64,000 bases of DNA from Pectobacterium brasiliense (GTDB taxonomy: Bacteria > Pseudomonadota > Gammaproteobacteria > Enterobacterales > Enterobacteriaceae): assembly GCF_016950255.1 (NCBI RefSeq), contig NZ_JACGFN010000001.1:3227299-3291298 (forward strand), given 5' to 3'. This document shows positions 28,435 to 37,028 of the stretch, one piece after another; position 1 is the first letter of the stretch, and the number at the start of each line of letters is the position of its first letter. Under the pieces are notes generated by a model. The model was not told where the DNA came from and did no database searches. It saw only the letters and a list, made by a program, of their open reading frames with translations. Made by a program: the position numbers and the translations under genes.

Positions 28435-29805
28435 TTACCGTTGATGCAACGGCAGCCAGATGATCAGACGCAATCCGCCCAGTGGACTGTCTTCCGCTTT
28501 TACCCAGCCTTTGTGCTGCGTAATGGCAGTTTCCACGATGGCGAGCCCTAAACCGCTGCCGCCGGATTCGCGGTCACGCGCTTCATCCGTACGGTAGAAA
28601 GGGCGGAAAATTTGTTCGCGATCTTCCGGGCTCACACCGGGGCCATCGTCATCCACTTTGATAGTGATGCCCTGATTATCCACCGAGAAGGCTACTTCGA
28701 TGTGGTTGTGAGAATAACGCAGCGCGTTGCGCACGATATTTTCCAGCGCACTGTCGAGCGAGGCAGGGTTGCCAAAGAGCGTCCACGGCCCCGGAGGATA
28801 AGGGACCTCCAGCGTTTTCCCCATCTGCTCGGCTTCAAAGGCGGCATCGTCTAGCACATTGCCCCACAGTTCATCGGCACGCAGGAACTCACGGGTCAGT
28901 TCGTTCTTGTGCTGATTGCGTGAGAGCACCAATAGATCGTTAATCATGCTGTCGAGCCGCTGCGTTTCCGTCTCGATGCGGTTCAGCTCATTACCTTCAC
29001 CCTGACGCCGACGCAGTAGCGCTGTCGCCAGTTGCAAGCGTGTCAGCGGCGTACGCAGTTCATGGGAGATATCCGACAGCAGGCGTTGTTGTGCGGTAAC
29101 CATCCGCTCCAGCGCGCTGACCATCTGGTTAAAGCTGACGCCCGTCGCCTGAAACTCCTGCGGACCGGACTCCAGCTCCGGGTGCTGGCGTAAGTTGCCT
29201 TTGGCGACTTCGTCGGCCGCGTGTTTGAGCTTACGTGCGGGTTTCGCCAGACTCCAGGCAAGCCAAAGCAGCAACGGTGAACTGATCAGCATGGTGAAGA
29301 TCAGCAGCAACAAAGGGCGGTCAAACAGCAGGCTAATGAAATCGGACTGCGGACTGCTGGCAGGGCGAATCAGATAAAGCTGGTAGTTGTCATCACCATC
29401 GCGGATCGCAAAAGGACCGAGAAGCTCAATGCGGCCGTAATTTTTCTTTTGCGGATGATCGGCGTTATCCGACAGCCCGATAAAATTACGCACAATCGGC
29501 GTTTCATGCTTCTCTACGCCGAAGATCCGGCCTTCACTGGTGACCAGAAAAAGGCGCTGTCCCGGCGGAGCCCACTTCTCCAGTACCCAGAACAGCCGTA
29601 GCCACCAGCGCAGATCGTTGGCTGGCGTGTTGGCGAGGTCTGCTTCAATGTGCTGTTCCAACATGATGCCCTGCCGCTGCTCGTTTTCCAGCAAGGCGGT
29701 AAGCTGGCGCGAGTCCAGCTTGGGCACCATCAGAACCAGCATGAGTACCAGCGCCAGCGTTAACCAAAAAATGGCAAAAATACGAGCGGTCAAACTATTG
29801 ATCAT
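28435..29805 (-). CDS. cpxA: Envelope-stress sensor histidine kinase
   Basis: A 456-residue inner-membrane kinase and phosphatase. The N-terminal membrane segment is followed by a periplasmic sensor (about 30-163), a second membrane segment (LLLLIFTMLISSPLLLWLAW), HAMP, the phosphoacceptor in LLSDISHELRTPLTRLQLAT, and the ATPase boxes NALRYSHNHI, DDDGPGV and GSGLGLAIV. It overlaps cpxR by four bases. It detects misfolded envelope proteins and is inhibited by CpxP. Confidence 0.97.
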   Translation of the reverse strand: MINSLTARIFAIFWLTLALVLMLVLMVPKLDSRQLTALLENEQRQGIMLEQHIEADLANTPANDLRWWLRLFWVLEKWAPPGQRLFLVTSEGRIFGVEKHETPIVRNFIGLSDNADHPQKKNYGRIELLGPFAIRDGDDNYQLYLIRPASSPQSDFISLLFDRPLLLLIFTMLISSPLLLWLAWSLAKPARKLKHAADEVAKGNLRQHPELESGPQEFQATGVSFNQMVSALERMVTAQQRLLSDISHELRTPLTRLQLATALLRRRQGEGNELNRIETETQRLDSMINDLLVLSRNQHKNELTREFLRADELWGNVLDDAAFEAEQMGKTLEVPYPPGPWTLFGNPASLDSALENIVRNALRYSHNHIEVAFSVDNQGITIKVDDDGPGVSPEDREQIFRPFYRTDEARDRESGGSGLGLAIVETAITQHKGWVKAEDSPLGGLRLIIWLPLHQR

Positions 29806-30500
29806 GCAGCCGATACCATCAAATAGCCTCGTCCACGCAGCGTTTTAAACCAAGGCAGACCGTCCTTGCGTTCTGGCAATTTACGTCGCAGGTTCGAGAT
29901 ATGCATATCGATCGCGCGGTCAAACGGTGTCAGCCGTTTTCCCAGCACTTCCTGGCTTAAATGTTCGCGTGAAACCACCTGTCCCAGCCGCTGTGCCAGC
30001 AGGTAGAGCAGCGTGAATTCGGTGCCCGTCAGATCCAGCACGATATCGTCAAAGCTGGCTTCCTGCCGTCCGGGGTTGAGACGCAAGCCGTCGACTTCCA
30101 GCGTCGGGGCGCTGTTATCACCTGCCTGCTGTTGATCGGTCCAGTTGGAACGGCGGAGAATCGCGCGAATTCGCGCCACCAGCTCTCGGTCGTTAAAGGG
30201 CTTCGGCAGATAATCATCGGCACCCAGTTCCAGACCAAGAACGCGGTCTAATTCGCTGCCGCGGGCGGTCAGCATAATGACTGGTGTTTGATGCTGCTGT
30301 CGTAGTTCTTTTAATGTATCGATACCGTTTTTCTTCGGCATCATCACATCCAGTAATAACAGGTCAATGGTGTTATCTAATACCTGTAACGCCTGCTCGC
30401 CGTCGTAGGCGACAACGACGTTAAAACCTTCCATTTCGAGCAATTCTTTCAATAAAGCGGTCAGCTCTCTATCGTCATCAACCAGCAGAATTTTATTCAT
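29802..30500 (-). CDS. cpxR: Envelope-stress response regulator
   Basis: A 232-residue OmpR-type regulator, the same length as E. coli CpxR. The receiver has DDD at 8-10 and the phosphoacceptor Asp51 (LLLLDVMMPKKNG); the C-terminal winged helix includes REHLSQEVLGKRLTPFDRAI. The start at 30500 (MNKILLVDDD) is chosen over an in-frame start at 30533 by comparison with the family. It is divergent from cpxP across a CpxR box. Confidence 0.97.
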   Translation of the reverse strand: MNKILLVDDDRELTALLKELLEMEGFNVVVAYDGEQALQVLDNTIDLLLLDVMMPKKNGIDTLKELRQQHQTPVIMLTARGSELDRVLGLELGADDYLPKPFNDRELVARIRAILRRSNWTDQQQAGDNSAPTLEVDGLRLNPGRQEASFDDIVLDLTGTEFTLLYLLAQRLGQVVSREHLSQEVLGKRLTPFDRAIDMHISNLRRKLPERKDGLPWFKTLRGRGYLMVSAA

Positions 30501-30554
30501 GTTTTCTCTACCTCCAAGGGCAAAATACGACATAGATTAGCGCTATTCCATGAC

Positions 30555-30569
30555 TTTACGTAGTTTTAC
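30555..30569. promoter_or_regulatory. CpxR box between cpxR and cpxP
   Basis: TTTAC-GTAGT-TTTAC on the plus strand is GTAAA-N5-GTAAA on the minus strand, a perfect CpxR consensus. It is 85-99 bases before cpxP and 55-69 before cpxR, so it can serve both promoters, as in E. coli. Confidence 0.85.
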
Positions 30570-30653
30570 ATCCTCTGACGCATGTTTGCAGCAAGATGCG
30601 TAGACTCCTGTTCATTGATTCACAAAATGACGTACCGCTCTGGAGAGTTATTG

Positions 30654-31178
30654 ATGCAACAGTTCGCAACCTTATCTCTTGCTTCACTGCTTATGTTAGG
30701 CACTTTTACCGCCTTTGCAGCAGAAAGTGGAGACGCCCCGGCGAGCGGCTGGCATATCGATGATTCCGCCACAAAAGGCGCACCCGGCCAGCAAGGTATG
30801 TTCGATGGCGTGAGGCTGACTGAGCAACAGCGTCAGCAAATGCGTGATTTGATGCACCAGAGTCGTCAGGACAAACCGGCGTTTAATGCCGAAGATGTTA
30901 AAGCCATGCATAAGCTGGTGACGGCAGAAACGTTTGATGAAGCAGCGGTGCGAGCGCAGATAACCCGAATGATGAGTGTGCAGCTTGAGCGTCAGATTCA
31001 GATGACCCGAGTGCGCAACCAAATGTATAACCTGCTGACGCCAGCGCAGAAAGAGATATTAGAGCTGAAGCATAAGCAACGCATGAAAGAGATGCAGCAG
31101 CAGATATCCCTGTTTAACCAGATGGCTGCGCCGGCACCAGGTATGACAAGCCATGCCGAGACAGAGAATCCCGAGTAG
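30654..31178 (+). CDS. cpxP: Periplasmic inhibitor and adaptor of the Cpx response
   Basis: A 174-residue periplasmic protein with a signal peptide (MQQFATLSLASLLMLGTFTA, ending FAAE). The two LTxxQ-type motifs are LTEQQRQQMRD and LTPAQKEIL. MFDGVRLTEQQRQQMRDLMH is nearly the E. coli sequence. It binds CpxA and misfolded proteins and lowers signalling. The start is the ATG at 30654 behind GGAGAG; the open frame extends upstream to 30582 without family similarity. Its 3' untranslated region carries CpxQ. Confidence 0.95.
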   Translation: MQQFATLSLASLLMLGTFTAFAAESGDAPASGWHIDDSATKGAPGQQGMFDGVRLTEQQRQQMRDLMHQSRQDKPAFNAEDVKAMHKLVTAETFDEAAVRAQITRMMSVQLERQIQMTRVRNQMYNLLTPAQKEILELKHKQRMKEMQQQISLFNQMAAPAPGMTSHAETENPE

Positions 31179-31241
31179 TAGTGCGAGTGTAGTAAGTAGC
31201 TTGTAGTAAGCGTAGTGCAGTCCGAGTAGTAATGTGTAGTA
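31175..31241 (+). repeat. GTAGTA-rich degenerate repeat in the cpxP 3' untranslated region
   Basis: GTAGTA occurs at 31175, 31189, 31203, 31226 and 31236 and GTAG at 31196 and 31212. Several intervals are exactly 14 bases (31175-31189-31203 and 31212-31226). The stretch begins on the cpxP stop codon and ends just before CpxQ. Confidence 0.6.
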
Positions 31242-31254
31242 GGTACACACCCTG

Positions 31255-31316
31255 TTTTTCCTTGCCATAGACACCATCCCTGTCTTTTTGCCCTCCATGA
31301 TGGAGGGCTTTTTTTT
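31255..31316 (+). ncRNA. cpxQ: CpxQ small RNA from the cpxP 3' untranslated region
   Basis: The run TTTTTCCTTGCC-ATAGACACCATCCCTGTCTT is very close to the known CpxQ sequence of E. coli and Salmonella, including the seed region CCTTGCCATAGACACC used to pair with envelope-protein mRNAs. It is followed by a Rho-independent terminator. In E. coli RNase E releases CpxQ from cpxP mRNA, and Hfq-bound CpxQ represses inner-membrane and fimbrial protein synthesis. The 5' end here is estimated; processing is inferred from conservation. Confidence 0.85.
31290..31316 (+). terminator. Rho-independent terminator of cpxP/CpxQ
   Basis: GCCCTCCA / TGGAGGGC, an 8-base perfect stem with loop TGA, is followed by eight T. 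The T-run is also the expected Hfq-binding tail of CpxQ. Confidence 0.9.
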
Positions 31317-31576
31317 GCCTAAAATTCGGCACGAAAAAGACAGCGTAAGGGAGCGGTAAAGCGTAGAATATGAGCACCAAAAATGATGCTCATGAATGTT
31401 CCCTTACCTGTCTTCAGGCTTTTGGCTGACATCCTCATAAAAGCACGCTGAAATACCCTTGGCCGCTCGCCGATTACACGGCGATGTCATACTTTCCCTG
31501 TACCATTGCTCCATCGCGTTAGCCTCTGCCACGACAGGGGACGCATTCTTTTATTTTAACTTTTGATATCAATACC

Positions 31577-32764
31577 ATGACCCGTTCTTCCCGTTCGACC
31601 GCCTGGTTACGCGTCGTCAGCCTTTCTCTGGCGGCCTTCATTTTTAACACCGCTGAATTTGCCCCCGTTGCGCTCCTGTCAGACATCGCCGCCAGCTTTT
31701 CCATGAGCGCCGCGCAGGTCGGGCTGATCATTACGATCTATGCCTGGGTGGTCGGGCTGATGTCGCTGCCTTGCATGCTGATGTCCAGCGATATGGAGCG
31801 ACGCAGCCTGCTGATCAAAATCTTTATCCTGTTCGCCGTCAGCAATGTGTTGTCCGGTCTGGCCTGGAACTATTGGGTGCTGGTGATCGCGCGTATCGGC
31901 GTGGCGCTGGCTCACGCGGTGTTCTGGTCGATTACAGCATCGCTGGTGGTACGTCTGGCCCCCGCGGACAAAAAAGCGCAGGCGTTAAGCTTGTTGGCGA
32001 CCGGCACGGCGCTGGCGCTGGTGTTGGGGTTACCGCTGGGGCGTGTGGTCGGGCAGTATCTGGGCTGGCGTGTGACGTTTGTCCTTATTGGCCTGCTCGC
32101 TGCGGGGATTATGGTTGGTCTGATGAAACTGCTGCCTGTGCTGCCGAGCAGTAATTCCGGTTCGTTGAAGAGTTTGCCTCTCCTGCTTAAACGTCCTGCA
32201 CTGCTGTGCGTGTATGGCCTGACCGTGATGATCGTAACCGCACACTTTACCGCCTACAGTTATATCGAGCCTTTCATCCAGAAAGTGGCGTTGTTAAGTG
32301 AAAACTTCACCACCATCTTGCTGTTGATTTTTGGCGGTGCTGGCATCATTGGCAGCATGCTGTTCAGCCGCTACAGCAGCAAATATCCGGCAGGCTTCCT
32401 GATTGTCTCGTTCGCGTTTCTGGCGGTGTGTTTACTACTGCTGCTGCCTTTGTCATTCAGCGGCTGGAGCCTGTCCACGCTGTGTGTCATCTGGGGGATT
32501 GCCATTATGGCGCTGAGTCTGGGCATGCAGGTCAAAGTGTTGACGCTGGCATCGGATGCCACCGACGTGGCGATGGCGCTCTACTCAGGAATTTATAACA
32601 TTGGGATCGGCGGCGGTGCGCTGCTTGGCAATCAGGTGATTGTCCATTTGGGCCTGCCCGACGTCGGTTTCATTGGTGCGGCAATGGCGATACTGGCAAC
32701 CGTGTGCTGTATTTTTACGTTTATCCGCTATTCCCGTGTGTTAAAAACGTCATTGGCGAACTGA
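31577..32764 (+). CDS. sotB: Sugar efflux transporter
   Basis: A 395-residue major-facilitator exporter with 12 membrane segments, of the SotB (YdeA) type described in Dickeya (Erwinia) chrysanthemi and E. coli. The N-terminus [20 protein letters not shown] and the [20 protein letters not shown] segment match the family. It exports arabinose and similar sugars and limits sugar accumulation. It is inserted between cpxP and fieF, which are neighbours in E. coli. The upstream 31317-31576 region holds no gene. Confidence 0.9.
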   Translation: MTRSSRSTAWLRVVSLSLAAFIFNTAEFAPVALLSDIAASFSMSAAQVGLIITIYAWVVGLMSLPCMLMSSDMERRSLLIKIFILFAVSNVLSGLAWNYWVLVIARIGVALAHAVFWSITASLVVRLAPADKKAQALSLLATGTALALVLGLPLGRVVGQYLGWRVTFVLIGLLAAGIMVGLMKLLPVLPSSNSGSLKSLPLLLKRPALLCVYGLTVMIVTAHFTAYSYIEPFIQKVALLSENFTTILLLIFGGAGIIGSMLFSRYSSKYPAGFLIVSFAFLAVCLLLLLPLSFSGWSLSTLCVIWGIAIMALSLGMQVKVLTLASDATDVAMALYSGIYNIGIGGGALLGNQVIVHLGLPDVGFIGAAMAILATVCCIFTFIRYSRVLKTSLAN

Positions 32765-32845
32765 ATACGGTAATGACCCAAGCGACCCTTTTTTCCGCCA
32801 AGGTCTCCGTTTTCTGTAAAGGTATCCGTTTTACGTGAGGGCATG

Positions 32846-33748
32846 ATGAATCCACACTATGCGCGTCTGGTGACGCTGGCAGCCGTGAGCGCAACGGTCG
32901 TGGCGCTAGTGCTGTTCATAATGAAGGTGTTTGCCTGGTGGCACACGGGTTCGGTGAGCCTGCTGGCGTCACTGGTTGATTCGCTGGTGGATATCGCCGC
33001 GTCGCTGGTGAACCTGCTGGTGGTGCGCTACTCGTTGCAGCCGGCGGATACGGAACATGCATTCGGCCACGGTAAGGCGGAATCGCTGGCTGCGCTGGCG
33101 CAAAGTATGTTTATCTCCGGCTCGGCGCTGTTCCTGATCCTGACGGGGCTGCAACATTCGCTGGAGCCGCAGACGCTGCACGCGCCGGAAGTGGGTATGT
33201 GGGTGACGTTCATTGCGCTGGTGGCTACGCTGCTGCTGGTATCGTTCCAGCGCTGGGTGGTGAAGCGCACGCACAGTCAGGCGGTGCGTGCGGACATGCT
33301 ACATTATCAGTCCGACCTGTTGATGAACGGCGCGATTCTGGTGGCGTTGGCGCTCAGTTGGAAAGGCATTACGCGCGCTGACTCCCTGTTTGCATTGGGT
33401 ATTGGCGGCTATATTTTATATAGCGCGTTACGCATGGGGTATGACGCCGTGCAGTCGCTGTTGGATCGCGCGCTGCCGGAGGACGAGCATCGCGCTATTG
33501 CTGAGGTGATTGTGAACTGGCCGGGCATTCGCGGCGCACATGCGTTGCGTACCCGACGTTCTGGCCCAACGCGCTTTATTCAACTGCATCTGGAAATGGA
33601 TGACACGCTGCCGCTGGTTCAGGCGCATCAAATCGCAGACGATCTGGAGCAGGCATTACGTGAACAGTTTCCGGGTGCTGATATTATTATCCATCAGGAT
33701 CCGGTTTCTGCCGTGCCGGAAAATCAGCGTGGCAGATTGACGGCGTAG
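32846..33748 (+). CDS. fieF: Cation-efflux pump (iron/zinc)
   Basis: A 300-residue cation diffusion facilitator that exports divalent metal by proton exchange as a dimer. The transmembrane metal site is in [13 protein letters not shown] and [13 protein letters not shown], and the cytoplasmic interface includes [14 protein letters not shown]. Length and sequence match E. coli FieF (YiiP). I use the second ATG (32846) of the ATGATG pair because it matches the family start. It precedes pfkA as in E. coli. Confidence 0.95.
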   Translation: MNPHYARLVTLAAVSATVVALVLFIMKVFAWWHTGSVSLLASLVDSLVDIAASLVNLLVVRYSLQPADTEHAFGHGKAESLAALAQSMFISGSALFLILTGLQHSLEPQTLHAPEVGMWVTFIALVATLLLVSFQRWVVKRTHSQAVRADMLHYQSDLLMNGAILVALALSWKGITRADSLFALGIGGYILYSALRMGYDAVQSLLDRALPEDEHRAIAEVIVNWPGIRGAHALRTRRSGPTRFIQLHLEMDDTLPLVQAHQIADDLEQALREQFPGADIIIHQDPVSAVPENQRGRLTA

Positions 33749-33820
33749 TCGGCCAGGTTTCAGCATTTTATGTTAAAAACGTGATACGCCATGAAAATTT
33801 ATGCACAATTTAGCCTGACC

Positions 33821-33853
33821 TGAATCAATTCAGCTTCGGGTGTTTGTTATAAT
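33821..33853 (+). promoter_or_regulatory. pfkA promoter with candidate Cra operator
   Basis: TATAAT at 33848-33853 is a perfect -10. TGAATCAATTCA (33821-33832) is a Cra/FruR-like palindrome that covers the -35 position (33825-33830, TCAATT, 17-base spacing). Cra represses pfkA in E. coli at an equivalent site, so the same control is likely. Confidence 0.6.
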
Positions 33854-33954
33854 ATGCTAATAAAAGAATAAGGCGTTGCTGCCTGTTTTACGGCAGCGGT
33901 GAGTTTACGATAGAAGAATCCTGCAAAATTACATCTACAAGTCCAGAGGTTGTC

Positions 33955-34917
33955 ATGATTAGAAGAATCGGAGTGTTGACGAGCGGTGGCGATGCACCAG
34001 GTATGAATGCTGCAATTCGTGGTGTGGTTCGCGCTGCGCTATCGGAAGGGCTGGAAATTTTCGGTATTTATGATGGTTATCAGGGCTTGTACGAAGATCG
34101 CATGGAGCAGTTGGATCGCTACAGCGTATCGGATGTGATTAACCGTGGCGGCACGTTTCTGGGCTCCGCGCGTTTCCCGCAGTTCCGTGATGAAGCAGTG
34201 CGCCAGGTCTGCGTAGAAAACATGAAGAAACGCGGTCTGGATGCGCTGGTCGTCATCGGCGGTGACGGTTCCTATATGGGGGCCAAGCGCCTGACCGAAA
34301 TGGGTTTCCCTTGTATCGGCTTGCCCGGCACGATCGATAACGACGTTGCGGGTACGGACTACACCATCGGTTACTTTACCGCGCTGGAAACCGTGCTGGA
34401 AGCGATTGACCGCCTGCGCGACACCTCCTCTTCACACCAGCGTATTTCCATTGTTGAAGTCATGGGACGCCACTGCGGCGACCTGACGCTGGCGGCGGCG
34501 ATTGCCGGCGGCTGTGAGTTCATCGTTCTGCCAGAAGTGCCGTTCAGCCCGGAAGATCTGGTCTGTGAAATCAAAGCGGGCATCGAGAAAGGCAAGAAAC
34601 ACGCGATTGTGGCGATCACCGAACTGGTGTGCGATGTCGATGAACTCGCGAAATACATTGAGAAAGAAACGGGACGCGAAACCCGTGCGACCGTACTGGG
34701 TCACATCCAACGCGGCGGCTCACCGGTTGCCTACGACCGTATTCTGGCCTCACGCATGGGTGCCTACTCCATTGAGCTGTTACAGCAGGGCTACGGCGGC
34801 CGCTGTGTCGGTATCCAGAATGAAAAAATGGTGCACCACGACATCGTTGATGCCATTGAGAACATGAAGCGTCCTTTCAAAGGCGACTGGTTGGATACAG
34901 CGAAAAAACTGTTCTAA
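33955..34917 (+). CDS. pfkA: 6-phosphofructokinase I
   Basis: A 320-residue ATP-dependent phosphofructokinase, the committed step of glycolysis. ATP-binding [15 protein letters not shown] and [12 protein letters not shown], catalytic [16 protein letters not shown], and the effector-site arginines are all present. The length is that of E. coli PfkA. It has a candidate Cra operator and its own promoter 100 bases upstream. In E. coli the next genes are sbp and cdh; here the next genes are the LysR and import cassette. Confidence 0.97.
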   Translation: MIRRIGVLTSGGDAPGMNAAIRGVVRAALSEGLEIFGIYDGYQGLYEDRMEQLDRYSVSDVINRGGTFLGSARFPQFRDEAVRQVCVENMKKRGLDALVVIGGDGSYMGAKRLTEMGFPCIGLPGTIDNDVAGTDYTIGYFTALETVLEAIDRLRDTSSSHQRISIVEVMGRHCGDLTLAAAIAGGCEFIVLPEVPFSPEDLVCEIKAGIEKGKKHAIVAITELVCDVDELAKYIEKETGRETRATVLGHIQRGGSPVAYDRILASRMGAYSIELLQQGYGGRCVGIQNEKMVHHDIVDAIENMKRPFKGDWLDTAKKLF

Positions 34918-35382
34918 TCCACGAAAGCTGATGCGCTCTATCTCTTCGTCCATTTTTATGCAGATGTTGAGATAGTTTCGTGCGCGATAATGACATTATT
35001 TTCATGCTACCTCGTAGCACGCGCCCGACACGGGACGGCTCAAGCGCCGCTCGCCCCGTGACCCCAGGCTTTCGGCGCGAATTATGCCGCTACGCGGTGC
35101 CTTCGTCGGTATCTGGCTTAAAGGACCGCTTGCGACACGTTCCCTACGTGGCGCAAGCTTGAGCCGCATCCTTGCGGCTCATCCTAAGCCCGCTATCTCC
35201 TCAGCATAATTTTTTACGCCGGATAACGGCAAAACTCGCGATGTCTCTGGGTTGGCGTACAAGAGACCGCGCTGCATATATAACCGACGAGAATATAAAC
35301 ATCGGTTTTATTATTTTTTCTGCACCAACAGACCTGCTAGCCTGCCTATTCCTTCCGTCTTGATGACACGCCGATTGCCGCT
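34918..35382. other. 465-base gene-free region with nested palindromes
   Basis: No credible gene. It holds a hairpin at 35128-35158 (GCTTGCG-A-CACGT / ACGTG-G-CGCAAGC, loop TCCCT), a second at 35161-35180 (GAGCCGCA / TGCGGCTC), and an older-looking pair CACGGG/CCCGTG near 35030-35059. The density of palindromes suggests a dispersed repeat element rather than a promoter. The last 100 or so bases are AT-rich and should contain the LysR promoter. Confidence 0.55.
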
Positions 35383-36314
35383 ATGAATATCGATCTTCGC
35401 CAACTGCGCCACTTTATTGCCCTGATTGAGCATCGCAATTTTACGTCGGCGGCACAGGCGATGAAGCTTTCCCAATCCGCTTTTAGTCGCAGCATCCAGT
35501 CGCTGGAGCAGACCATTGGCACCCGCCTGATTGATCGCATGAACCAGTTGGAGCCGACGCCGAAAGGATTGGTGGTGCTGGAACACGCGCGTCGCCTGAT
35601 TAATCAGACGCACGACCTGTTTAACGATATTCAACAGTTCAATGAGAAAGAAGCGGGCGAAGTGAATTTTGGCTGCGGTCCGGCTCCCGCCGCCTGGCTG
35701 ATGCCGCAGGTGATCGGGGCTTTCTCGCGACATTACCCAAAGGTACGAATGGTCTTTCGCGTTGATAACTGGCAGGCGTTGGGCCATCGGCTGATGGCCG
35801 AAGAGCTGGATTTCATCGTGGCGGATATGCGCAACTTTGAATTTGATACCCGCTATCGCGTACAGCCGCTGAGCCAGCATCGCTGGGGATTTTGCTGCCG
35901 CAGCGGACACCCGCTGGCGACGCAGGAAGAGATTACCGTCGAGCAGTTCTTTTCCTATCCGCTGGCGGCAACGATCCGCCCACCCAACCTGCACCGCGCG
36001 CGCTGGTACAGCTGAGCGGTAAGCTAGATATTCGTACCAGCATTGAATGTGAGAATGGCTACAGTCTGCTGGACGTAGTACGTCATTCGGATGCCATTGG
36101 GACGACCAATCATTTCAACGAGCCCGACCGGCACGGTATTCACATGTTGAAGATTGCTGGTCTGGACGACAACACCGATGAATTTTATACCCACTACGGC
36201 ATTATTTATCTGGCGGATGCCCGCCTATCGTTGCTGGCGCGCAAGCTGATTGAAACCTTCGTGCAGGTCGATAGCGACCTGCACGGTACACCGGTGGCGC
36301 TTACAGCGGAGTGA
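35383..36314 (+). pseudogene. LysR-type regulator with a frameshift in the effector domain
   Basis: The first frame gives 210 residues: a normal LysR helix-turn-helix (LRQLRHFIALIEHRNFTSAA, then QAMKLSQSAFSRSIQSLEQT) and the first part of the effector domain, then stops at 36015. The other frame continues from LHRALVQLSGKLDIRTSIEC to the end at 36314. The break is at a run of four CG units, 35995-36002; removing one CG joins both parts into a regulator of about 310 residues. It may be a real inactivation, a phase-variable tract or a sequence error. It converges on, and overlaps by 14 bases, the DUF6250 gene; it is the natural candidate regulator of the adjacent cassette. Confidence 0.8.
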
Positions 36315-36993
36315 TGCTGAACTCGCTGATTTCCTGACGCGAAAATACCGTCCGAAAGCCGAAATAGCCCGGAGCCGGCGTATTCGGATAGCTGGCGTGG
36401 AAATAGAGCACATCGTCGACCCAAAAACGGGTTTCCCGGCGATCCACTTCAATCACGATGCGATAGCGATGATGAGGACGCAGCAGATGCGCGGCATCGG
36501 TGTACTCGCCGAGCAGCAGGCGCTCGCCGTGACCGTCGTAATAGCGAAAACGCGTGGTGCTGTTCCAGTTACCGCCCATCCCGACATAGTACAGATTCAG
36601 GCTGTCATACTCGTTGAGCTTGCCGTACCGGGTAAACAGGTTCGGGTGGTGCAGGTCGCGCGCTGCCCAGAACTGGTTCAGGTCGGATACGCGGTCGTAA
36701 GGGCGATCGGCGACCAGAACTTCCCGCGTAAAGGCGATGCGATAGGTGCCCGAGAGTGGGGCATCCAGCCAGATCGTCAGCCCAGCGGCGCTTTCCAGCG
36801 TCAGATGCTCTGGCGTTGTCTGGATCGTGGTGCGATCAGGATCTTCCTGCTCCACCTGCCAACGTAGCGGCTGGCCAGCGGAATCCGTGGACCAGAGAAA
36901 CGTTGAACGGTGTGGTGAATCGATAATTTCACGCGTGCCGTCTGCCTGCGGCGACAGTAGGAGCGTGTTTTCAGTACAGCCTGGGTCAGTCAT
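36301..36993 (-). CDS. DUF6250 domain protein, carbohydrate-linked
   Basis: A protein of about 230 residues made of beta strands, with no signal peptide visible. Segments such as YRIAFTREVLVADRPYDRVS, LNQFWAARD and VEVDRRETRFWVDDVLYFHA indicate a concanavalin-like fold of the DUF6250 kind, found near polysaccharide lyases. The ATG at 36993 has AGGA upstream and is preferred; an ATG at 37029 overlapping the preceding stop (TAATG) is the alternative. Last gene of the minus-strand unit. Function not established. Confidence 0.7.
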   Translation of the reverse strand: MTDPGCTENTLLLSPQADGTREIIDSPHRSTFLWSTDSAGQPLRWQVEQEDPDRTTIQTTPEHLTLESAAGLTIWLDAPLSGTYRIAFTREVLVADRPYDRVSDLNQFWAARDLHHPNLFTRYGKLNEYDSLNLYYVGMGGNWNSTTRFRYYDGHGERLLLGEYTDAAHLLRPHHRYRIVIEVDRRETRFWVDDVLYFHASYPNTPAPGYFGFRTVFSRQEISEFSITPL

Positions 36994-37028
36994 GATGATG
37001 TCCTGTAGCGTGCCGCCGGGTGGCGGCA

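Noticed and set aside
31175..31241. GTAGTA repeats considered as a CRISPR array
   Set aside because: Repeat unit of six bases, no 28-37-base repeats, no regular spacers, no cas genes.
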